From JAFAGX01 sp035623335 (GTDB taxonomy: Bacteria; Acidobacteriota; Terriglobia; Terriglobales; Acidobacteriaceae): 64,000 bases of DNA. Below, piece by piece: positions 27,273-34,531 of the stretch. Every line of letters starts with the position of its first letter. The first letter of the stretch is position 1. A program made the position numbers and the translations under genes. Under the pieces are notes generated by a model that searched no databases, had not been told where the DNA came from, and saw only the letters and a list, made by a program, of their open reading frames with translations. Location: assembly GCA_035623335.1 (NCBI GenBank), contig DASPTQ010000071.1:38838-102837 (forward strand), read 5' to 3'.

Positions 27273-29006
27273 GTGTCGACGATGTCTTCGGTGAAGGTGT
27301 CACACTTTTCGGTCATGGGATTCGCATTTGGGTGCTATTTGATGATTCTCTCGACACCCGCCCCTCAGCATAAGGCGACTGCCATTCCGCCCCATGTCCA
27401 TTTTGTAGATATTGCGGCTCGCGTCGGCTTGACAGCCAAGACCGAGGATGGCGGGGAACGTACGAAGAAATACATTATCGAAACCACAGGCAGCGGCGCG
27501 GCATTCATCGACTACGACAACGATGGGTGGCCGGACATCTTTCTCGTCAATGGAACTACTCTGGAGGGTTTTCCCAAGGGCAAGGAGCCCACTAGCCATC
27601 TCTATCACAACAATCGCGACGGAACCTTCACTGACGTGACGCAAAAAGCTCATGTCGCTCTCACCGGTTGGGGCCAAGGCGTCTGCGCAGGTGATTACGA
27701 CAACGACGGATGGGTAGATCTGCTCATCACATTTTGGGGCCACAACGTGCTGCTACACAACAATGGCGATGGCACCTTCACGGACGTCACAAAACAAGCT
27801 GGCCTTTGGCATGACGACGTACGCTGGGGTACCGGATGTGCATTCGTTGATTATGACCGCGACGGTCGTGTGGATCTGTTCGTCTCTCAGTACATCGATT
27901 TTGATCCTTCAAAGACTCCGGTCCCGGGGCAGAGCAGTTTCTGCCGTTGGAAGGGGATTCCAGTCATGTGCGGTCCGCGCGGTTTGAAGGGCACGAGGAG
28001 CGAGCTCTATCACAACAACGGCGATGGAACATTCACCGACGTCAGCGATAAATCAGGAGTATCCAAGGTAGGACCATATTATTGCTTCACTGCCCTTACG
28101 GGAGATTTCGATAACGACGGTTGGCCCGACATCTATGTGGCTTGCGATTCCACGCCCAGCATCCTGTTCCACAACAATCACGATGGGACATTCAGCGAGA
28201 TTGGCGTCCGTGCCGGTGTCGCCTATAACGAAGACGGCCAGGAGCAGGCCGGTATGGGCGCTGACGCGGCCGACTATGACGGCGACGGTTGGCTAGATAT
28301 CATCAAGACAAACTTTTCTGACCAAACTGCTAGCCTCTACCACAACCATCAAGGCGGAACTTTTACCGACAGCACGTATGAAGCAGGTCTTGGTGGCAAT
28401 ACACAATTTCTCGGTTGGGGTACGCTTTTCGTCGATATTGATAATGACGGCTGGCCCGACCTGTTTATAGCAAACGGCCACGTATATCCCGAACTAGATC
28501 GATACGCCATGGGCACTTTCCGGGAGCGCAAGTTGCTCTACTGGAATCAACATGATGGCAAGTTCAAGGACATTTCGCTCAACGCGGGTCCGGGTATCAC
28601 CAAGGCCCTTAACAGCCACGGTGTGGCCGCTGCCGACTTCGATAATGACGGCATGGTGGAACTCCTGGTGAACAACAGCCACGATCCACCAAGTCTGCTA
28701 AAAAACTACGGCAGCCACGATAACTGGGTACTGATCAGGCTCGTAGGAACGAAATCTAACCGTGAAGCCATTGGCGCTCAAGTGCGAGTACGGACCGGCA
28801 ACCATCAACAGTTGCAAGAAGTCCGCAGTGGCGGCAGCTACATCTCGCAAAGTGATTTCCGGCTGCATTTCGGACTGGGTGCCGCGACCAAGATTGACGA
28901 ATTGGAAATTCGTTGGCCCAGCGGGTTGGTGGAGAAATTGAACAACCTTCCGGCTAATGAGATCCTGACGCTGAAAGAAGGCGCGGGAGTGGTCAAGCAG
29001 GAATAG
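27273..29006 (+). CDS. CRTAC1-family FG-GAP/VCBS propeller protein with ASPIC/UnbV C-terminal domain
   Basis: A 577-residue secreted protein with a likely seven-bladed FG-GAP/VCBS propeller. Calcium-loop-type motifs of the form DYDNDGWPDIF occur at least six times (IDYDNDGWPDIFLVNG, GDYDNDGWVDLLI, VDYDRDGRVDLFV, GDFDNDGWPDIYVA, ADYDGDGWLDIIK, VDIDNDGWPDLFIA). The C-terminal ASPIC/UnbV region (about 485-570) includes SGGSYISQSDFRLHFGLG. Proteins of this design bind calcium and occur outside the cytoplasm; their function is not established. The start is GTG 27273 or ATG 27282. It follows the TPR gene closely, matching the common TPR-CRTAC1 pairing. Confidence 0.88.
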   Translation: MSTMSSVKVSHFSVMGFAFGCYLMILSTPAPQHKATAIPPHVHFVDIAARVGLTAKTEDGGERTKKYIIETTGSGAAFIDYDNDGWPDIFLVNGTTLEGFPKGKEPTSHLYHNNRDGTFTDVTQKAHVALTGWGQGVCAGDYDNDGWVDLLITFWGHNVLLHNNGDGTFTDVTKQAGLWHDDVRWGTGCAFVDYDRDGRVDLFVSQYIDFDPSKTPVPGQSSFCRWKGIPVMCGPRGLKGTRSELYHNNGDGTFTDVSDKSGVSKVGPYYCFTALTGDFDNDGWPDIYVACDSTPSILFHNNHDGTFSEIGVRAGVAYNEDGQEQAGMGADAADYDGDGWLDIIKTNFSDQTASLYHNHQGGTFTDSTYEAGLGGNTQFLGWGTLFVDIDNDGWPDLFIANGHVYPELDRYAMGTFRERKLLYWNQHDGKFKDISLNAGPGITKALNSHGVAAADFDNDGMVELLVNNSHDPPSLLKNYGSHDNWVLIRLVGTKSNREAIGAQVRVRTGNHQQLQEVRSGGSYISQSDFRLHFGLGAATKIDELEIRWPSGLVEKLNNLPANEILTLKEGAGVVKQE

Positions 29007-29047
29007 ACTGCGACCGGGCTAAAAAACCCTCTTTATAGGCTAGTCGC

Positions 29048-30565
29048 GTGAACACTGTTGTCTTCAAGGGCGGCACGGTGATCGACGGAACGGGGGCGCC
29101 ACCCACTTGCGCCGATGTTTTGATTTCCGGCCAGACCATAGAAAGGGTTGGTGTCTTTGAAGCACCCGCCGACGCCCAAGTGGTCGACTGTCGCGGGCTA
29201 GCCGTTGCGCCGGGCTTCATCGATTCGCACAGCCACCTGGATCTGCAGGTGCTCGAAAGCCGGCGTGACAAACTCGCGCAGGGAGTTACAGCCGAGGTGG
29301 TTGGCAACTGTGGCTTTTCGCCGTATCCGCTTCCCGCCGATCGCAGCTTACTCCACGATTTCGCCAATGGCCTTTTTTGTGGGGGCTCGGACTGGGGTTG
29401 GCCGAGTGCCGCCGCCTATCTCGAACGCGCGGCCCATTCAGCCACAACGGCGGTGTTTTCTCTGGTAGGACACGGCAGCCTTCGCATAGCTCGTGTCGGA
29501 CATCAACTCGGACAGCTTGCGGAACGCGACTTGGATTGGATGGAGCAAAAACTCTCCGAATCCCTGGCCGAGGGGGCATGCGGGTTCTCCACTGGGCTGA
29601 TGTATTCGCCCGGCGCGAGCGCCCCACTTGTTGAACTCGAACGGCTGTGTCGGGTTGTGGCTCGCCACCACAAGACCTATGCAACTCATATGCGTGGCTA
29701 TGGTGATCTCCTAATTGAGGCCGTGGATGAGCAGCTACAGCTGGCACGCAGGACAGGTTGCCGACTACAGATCTCTCACTTCCAAGCGGTTGGTCGGCGT
29801 AATTGGAGCAAACAGTCAGTGGCCCTGGAGAAAATCGAGAACGCCGTGGCTGAGGGTCTTGATGTTGGCTTTGATTGCTATCCTTATATCGTGGGCAGTA
29901 CAGTCTTGACGCAACTGCTTCCGCAATGGTCCCTCGAGGGTGGTATCGAGGGTCTCCTTGCTCGGCTGGCCGATAGCCATGAAAGGGAGCGGATCGCAGC
30001 CGAAACCGACGCCAGCCTGGAGCAGGGCTGGACGAATATTCTAATCTCTGCGCTCCAGACGCCTTCGAACCGCAACTTGATCGGCCAAAGCATTGCTGCA
30101 ATTGCCGCTGGTCGCGGGCGTGAGCCCGTCGAAGTGGTATTCCAGCTTATCGAGGAAGAACAGGGGCGAGTCAACATGCTCGAAATGAATCAAAGCGAAG
30201 CGAATCTGCGCCAAACACTCACTCATCCTCTATCGTGTGTCATCAGTGACGGGTTTTACGTGAACGGTCGGCCGCATCCTCGACTTTACGGGACATTTCC
30301 TCTGTTGCTGGGGGAGATGAGTAGGGAACGGGCATGGCTTCCGTTGGCAGCGGCAGTTCATAAGATCACAGACAAACCGGCTCATCGTTTCTCGATTCCA
30401 CGCCGCGGACGGCTCCAGCGTGGCTACTTTGCCGATGTGGTGGTTTTTGACCCCGGAACCGTCAACAGCCCGGCTTCTTTCGAAACTCCGTCGCTGCCGC
30501 CAACGGGAATTTGCCAGGTGTTCCGCAACGGCGTTGCTGTTCTGTCAAAAGATTGCTCTCAGTAG
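29048..30565 (+). CDS. N-acyl-D-amino-acid deacylase (D-aminoacylase) family amidohydrolase
   Basis: A 505-residue cytoplasmic amidohydrolase. Metal-site HSH (61-63) is in PGFIDSHSHLDL, the D-aminoacylase metal-bridging Cys88 in GNCGFSP, and other hallmarks are FSTGLMYSPG, YATHMRGYGD, LQISHFQAVGR and SDGFYVNG with HPRLYGTFP. Enzymes of this group free D-amino acids or similar amino compounds from N-acyl forms; D-glutamate and dipeptide-type substrates are also known. GTG 29048 is the likely start. It is the last gene of the run, ending before a convergent haloperoxidase gene. Acting before the aminotransferase at 21838, it could de-acetylate an N-acetylated amino-sugar acid or amino acid (inference). 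Confidence 0.88.
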   Translation: MNTVVFKGGTVIDGTGAPPTCADVLISGQTIERVGVFEAPADAQVVDCRGLAVAPGFIDSHSHLDLQVLESRRDKLAQGVTAEVVGNCGFSPYPLPADRSLLHDFANGLFCGGSDWGWPSAAAYLERAAHSATTAVFSLVGHGSLRIARVGHQLGQLAERDLDWMEQKLSESLAEGACGFSTGLMYSPGASAPLVELERLCRVVARHHKTYATHMRGYGDLLIEAVDEQLQLARRTGCRLQISHFQAVGRRNWSKQSVALEKIENAVAEGLDVGFDCYPYIVGSTVLTQLLPQWSLEGGIEGLLARLADSHERERIAAETDASLEQGWTNILISALQTPSNRNLIGQSIAAIAAGRGREPVEVVFQLIEEEQGRVNMLEMNQSEANLRQTLTHPLSCVISDGFYVNGRPHPRLYGTFPLLLGEMSRERAWLPLAAAVHKITDKPAHRFSIPRRGRLQRGYFADVVVFDPGTVNSPASFETPSLPPTGICQVFRNGVAVLSKDCSQ

Positions 30566-30720
30566 CGCGAACTCTAGCTTGTCTGCAACACTTCCAAACC
30601 GGGATCCCTAATCCGGTAGGCGCTTGCTTGTAAGACTCGTGATCAGAATCTGCCGCTTTTGCCGGCACCCGCAAAGGAGACAGCCCAAGCTAAGGAACTC
30701 TGCTCTGAGCCAGGAAGAGC

Positions 30721-32424
30721 TCAGACCGTGATGGGGACGCCGTTGAACTTTGTGAAGGTGAAGCCGTTGAAAGGTTCGTTGTACGTTCGACGCTGATCCC
30801 GCAGGATGCTGATCGTCACCTTCTCTCCGAGCAGGAGAGCTTGCTCGGCATCCGAGCGCCAATGCACTCCGGCCATGTCGCGTCCTAACGCCACATTATT
30901 GGCAAGCTTGTTCAGTTCGCCCCCGACGGTGATTTGCCCTGCGTCGGAGCCGGTATAGGGAATCAGTGACTGACCATCATCGTCAGCTACCACGGGATCG
31001 GGTATCACGTAAGTCTCGTTGAAGAACGCTTTCAAGGCAGTAACGCAGGCGCCGGCAATCACACCGTGGCCCTCGGCGTAGGAAGGATGCTGCGGCCCTC
31101 CTTCCGGATAGGCAGCGGGCAGAAGGTAAGAGCCATACTTCTTGAATACCTCACGGATAGCCTGCGATTTCAGTACGTCCTTGTGGACAGGGTACTTTGC
31201 CACTCCGGTGATAGTGTTTTGGACCAGACCTCCATAGGCAATAGGGCGCAAGGCGCGATGGACGAACCATTTCTGATACCACATGGCCTTGAGCGCCCGG
31301 TTCGTGACTTCGCCCAGCAAGTCGACAATATACTGTGGTCCAAAGGTTTGAACCCCGGTTTGATTTGTGATGGTGAGATACGGGTTTCCCGGATTCAAGG
31401 GTGCGCCGTTGCCGAGCAGCCACTGGGCCGCGAACAGGTAAGCCTGGAACGCAAAATCCACATGAACCCAGGCTCCGAGATCGCGACCGTTCTTGATGTA
31501 GCTTGTACCCGAGACGACATTTTTGGGGAAGGGCCCCTGCCCATTTTGTACGGCCAGCCAGGACGTGAAGTCCGTCAGATAGTCAGTGTCAGGAGCATAG
31601 GTATTGAACTTTTGTGCCACGGCGAGCGTTCCTAGGTTCACGGATTGAAGGAAAAATTGAGAAAGGTAGGGCCCGATCAGATCACCCGGTGTGGAGCCAC
31701 GGAATAAAGTTGCCGTCGTAACCATCCCACCGATTTTGGGCCCCTTAAAGAAGTTAAGCTTATTGAGATCAGCGATTGCCGCTGCAGTGATGGGTTCGTT
31801 CCCGTACTGAGAAAACGGAATATCGCGAGCTAGAGCCATCCAGTAATCTTCGACCATCTCGCCACCCCTCTCCGCGCCAGCCAGAGTGGGTGAGGGCGGG
31901 ATCGTGAGTTGGCCGCTATCGGTACCTTCCAGATCAAAGGCCAGACCTCCCTGAGGGTCCGCCAGCTTCACGGTTCCGCCGAGAGGAATATTTGCGAAAT
32001 AGCTCGGCTTGCCGCTGGCGACGGCGGTCAGCAAGGCCTGGTACGCCAACGGATCTACTTCGCCGATGCTGTTGTGGGGAAGGCCCTGCGAATAGTTGCC
32101 GATACGGTTAGGGTATCGGGCTTCGTCACCGTTGTTGATCTGGGGCGGGATTGGCACATTGCGTTCCCAGGACGCTGCGTTAAACCGAAGTTGAAACGAC
32201 CGGTCGGCGCGGTCTGGTCCTCCGACTTGGCCGTCCGCATTGCTGGCTAACAACGACGGCAAAGCGGCGCTGGCGGCTGCCACGACTATAGAGGAGACGC
32301 CGGCATGACCAAGAAACGAGCGTCGAGTGAGAGACTTGCTGGACTTGGTGTCAGGATTTTCAACGCCCGTGTTGCCGTTGAGATGGTTCTCGGTATTCAC
32401 CGAGTCCTTATTTGTCTTGCTCAT
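30721..32424 (-). CDS. Vanadium-dependent haloperoxidase-like protein, Tat-exported
   Basis: A 567-residue protein with a twin-arginine signal (LTRRSFLGHAG, 32-42) and a PAP2/vanadium haloperoxidase C-terminal half. The vanadate-site residues can be traced: Lys385 and Arg393 (KWFVHRALRP), Gly452-His453 in HPSYAEGHG, and Arg515/His521 in GRDMAGVHW, six apart as in known chloroperoxidases. The serine that normally precedes Gly-His is Glu451 here. Such enzymes oxidise halides with peroxide, or act as acid phosphatases when vanadate is absent. ATG 32424 has GGAGG just before it. It is convergent with the deacylase gene, 155 bp away, so it belongs to a separate unit. Confidence 0.87.
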   Translation of the reverse strand: MSKTNKDSVNTENHLNGNTGVENPDTKSSKSLTRRSFLGHAGVSSIVVAAASAALPSLLASNADGQVGGPDRADRSFQLRFNAASWERNVPIPPQINNGDEARYPNRIGNYSQGLPHNSIGEVDPLAYQALLTAVASGKPSYFANIPLGGTVKLADPQGGLAFDLEGTDSGQLTIPPSPTLAGAERGGEMVEDYWMALARDIPFSQYGNEPITAAAIADLNKLNFFKGPKIGGMVTTATLFRGSTPGDLIGPYLSQFFLQSVNLGTLAVAQKFNTYAPDTDYLTDFTSWLAVQNGQGPFPKNVVSGTSYIKNGRDLGAWVHVDFAFQAYLFAAQWLLGNGAPLNPGNPYLTITNQTGVQTFGPQYIVDLLGEVTNRALKAMWYQKWFVHRALRPIAYGGLVQNTITGVAKYPVHKDVLKSQAIREVFKKYGSYLLPAAYPEGGPQHPSYAEGHGVIAGACVTALKAFFNETYVIPDPVVADDDGQSLIPYTGSDAGQITVGGELNKLANNVALGRDMAGVHWRSDAEQALLLGEKVTISILRDQRRTYNEPFNGFTFTKFNGVPITV

Positions 32425-32867
32425 GTGACCTCCGGAAAGGGCTTCTGCTGACTGGCGCGTCAGGGGCCTGTGGGATGGATGCCGTTTAGGTTGGAACTCG
32501 TGGACGATTCAATCGAACGACGTCCGGCACACGAAACTTCGATTGAAGACCGCATGCTACGCTCCAAAGAATTAGATTGTCAAGATGAAGGGAGAGAGTA
32601 AGGGACAGAGGGAAGTGAGGAAGGGAAGTGACAGAGGAAGGGAAGTGAGAGCCAACTCTGCTAAGGCCGGTTCATGTTGCAGTTCGAGAGACTTGAATGA
32701 CTCAGGTGGTCGACTAACTACTGGAGAGACGTTGAAAGACGCATCTTATGTGGATATCGTGCGCTGGAAGATTCGAAATTGAATGAAGTTCTCGCACCTG
32801 GAATGGTGAAGACCAGGCGGGTCAATTTGCTGGCGCGAAAATCTTTGAACCAGTCGTTGCAACCTTC
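32425..32867. other. Gene-free stretch with a polypurine repeat
   Basis: No coding frame here reads like protein. It holds the presumed promoter of the haloperoxidase gene (on the minus strand) and an A/G-rich stretch at about 32586-32652 described separately. The distal part contains the stop region of the convergent-facing gene at 32868. Confidence 0.5.
32586..32652 (+). repeat. Polypurine tract with three GGGAAGTGA copies
   Basis: About 90 percent A and G over 67 bases. GGGAAGTGA recurs at 32610-32618, 32623-32631 and 32640-32648, with GAGGAAGGGAAGTGA repeated twice. Such tracts can form unusual DNA structures; no gene function is evident. Confidence 0.6.
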
Positions 32868-34358
32868 TCAACTCGTAAGTTTCAAATCCCGAATGGCTTC
32901 TCCCGCGCCGCTGAGGTCGGCGAGCCGCATCTCGGAATACTTGCGAGATAGGATTACGCCTGGCGCACCTGCGCGGAAAGCCGCCAGAACTGCTTGCTTA
33001 ACACTTTGTGGCGTACACTTGCTGTGACCCGGCTCGGTCGGGATGTCGATATCGATGCCTGGCCAGATCTGGGTCTTTGTGCCGGCTGCGCCATCCAGCG
33101 CACGTTTCGTCTCACGGTAGACGTAATCGGCGGAAAGCCCTGTGTACGGAATCTGATCGTAGCTGAGCTCCTTGTATCCCATCACTGCATAGGTGAAGTC
33201 GATCAGGCTCGGCTTCGAAAGATCTCCATACATTGTCGATCCGATGTTGTCGGCATACAGCGCCAGCCGCTCGCCTCCGCAGTTGTTGTACATAACGACC
33301 TTGATGAAATCTGAATAGTGCGACAGCTCATGCAGATCCTGTTCCGCACGGTAGATCGGGTTGAATGAATTGTTGTGCCAAATATGCCAGCCCACCGGTA
33401 CCGCCGGCTTGGCTGTCTTTACCGCTTTATAGATGGCAGCGTAGGTGTCGCGAAGACTATCCGTCCACAGCATTTCCCAGGCGGCCAGTTCAGGATACCG
33501 CAACAGCAGCCGCCAGAATTGCACATAGTAACCATCAACGGGACGCTGGCCACTCCGCGCCGAGCGGACGAATTTTTCCAGTTCCAGAAAGCCCTGCCGG
33601 GCACGCTCCACATTGATGCCCGCTTGCTTGGCTCGGCTTCGACAAAACTCGCAAAAGCAGGTCACTTCCCCGGGATCGATCGGGGGAGCGTCGTGCGTGG
33701 CTCCTAAGCTGTCCGAGAGCGCACCCTGCCGTTCCGATCCCCACATGATCCCGTCGATATCATAGGAATGGGCATAGTCCTCGACTAGGCCGATCAGGAA
33801 ATTCCGGTAGTCCGGATTGTTGACGCACAAGGTCTCCGCGTTTCGCCCATACAGATCCCGCTCCTGCAATTTCGTGATGTTGGGCAAGTCGGTGCGAAAC
33901 ACGTCCTCAAGCCAGCAGATGACCTTCATGCCGCGTTTCTTAGCGGCCGGGAGCACTTCCGCCAGGATATCCAGGTCGCCATGATCGGGTGCGCGCGTGT
34001 CCTTCAGAACTGTGTTTGCGTAGTACTGGGGATGGGGGGTGGCGAAGTTCCCCCCGTGGAAGTTGAGATCGTACTCCTGCTTGCCATGATCGGGCAGCGG
34101 TTGTCCCGGGATCTGTCTTCCCGCGATACCCCGACCATACGTGAATACGGCAAGGAATAGGGTGTTCACACAGGCACGCTCCTGAAGCAGGTCAAGAACT
34201 TTCTCTGTGCCTTCATCCACAAACGAAACCGCTCCGACCTGAATGCCAACCATCTTGGACGAGACGGTAGTCTGTCCTGGCATTGGCATAGCTAGTGAAG
34301 CGCAGGTTCCGGCCGTGATCTTCAAGAATTCGCGGCGATTCAGGTCCCATCTCCACAT
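32868..34358 (-). CDS. Tat-exported putative TIM-barrel glycoside hydrolase (GHL/family-10-like)
   Basis: A 496-residue protein with a twin-arginine signal (NRREFLKITAGTCASLA, 7-23). The rest resembles a TIM-barrel of the hypothetical glycosyl hydrolase type. GMKVICWLEDVF lies after strand three, and YDIDGIMWGSERQGAL (about 200-215) has an acid residue at a strand end. A CFCEFCRSRA segment (about 235-245) carries a Cys pair, and WHIWHNNSFNP and IWPGIDIDIP end later strands. These features fit an enzyme acting on a polysaccharide or glycoside, but no named family can be fixed from the sequence. The start ATG 34358 is preceded by GGGAGCC. An inverted repeat upstream at 34403-34426 may be its operator. 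Confidence 0.68.
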   Translation of the reverse strand: MWRWDLNRREFLKITAGTCASLAMPMPGQTTVSSKMVGIQVGAVSFVDEGTEKVLDLLQERACVNTLFLAVFTYGRGIAGRQIPGQPLPDHGKQEYDLNFHGGNFATPHPQYYANTVLKDTRAPDHGDLDILAEVLPAAKKRGMKVICWLEDVFRTDLPNITKLQERDLYGRNAETLCVNNPDYRNFLIGLVEDYAHSYDIDGIMWGSERQGALSDSLGATHDAPPIDPGEVTCFCEFCRSRAKQAGINVERARQGFLELEKFVRSARSGQRPVDGYYVQFWRLLLRYPELAAWEMLWTDSLRDTYAAIYKAVKTAKPAVPVGWHIWHNNSFNPIYRAEQDLHELSHYSDFIKVVMYNNCGGERLALYADNIGSTMYGDLSKPSLIDFTYAVMGYKELSYDQIPYTGLSADYVYRETKRALDGAAGTKTQIWPGIDIDIPTEPGHSKCTPQSVKQAVLAAFRAGAPGVILSRKYSEMRLADLSGAGEAIRDLKLTS

Positions 34359-34402
34359 GGAAGGCTCCCAGGGTGCTGGTCAGCACCGCTATACATTTAT
34401 AT

Positions 34403-34426
34403 TTGGTACGTCAATACGTATAACAA
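34403..34426. promoter_or_regulatory. Candidate operator upstream of the Tat-exported hydrolase
   Basis: TACGT (34407-34411), spacer CAAT, ACGTA (34416-34420), flanked by TTG (34403-34405) and CAA (34424-34426). It lies in an unusually AT-rich patch 45-68 bp before ATG 34358, where a promoter would be expected. LacI- or GntR-type operators look similar. Confidence 0.35.
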
Positions 34427-34531
34427 GGTTTGCCTCGAATCGATGCGCGCGTATTCTCTGCCGGATCCTGATCCCGCGAGAATATGAGGCGCACATGCCC
34501 GTGCAGCAAGAGGATGAACCGGAGGCAGGAG

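Noticed and set aside
32585..32782. Short plus-strand frame across the polypurine tract
   Set aside because: Lys/Arg/Gly-rich translation simply reflects the A/G-rich DNA; no ribosome site.
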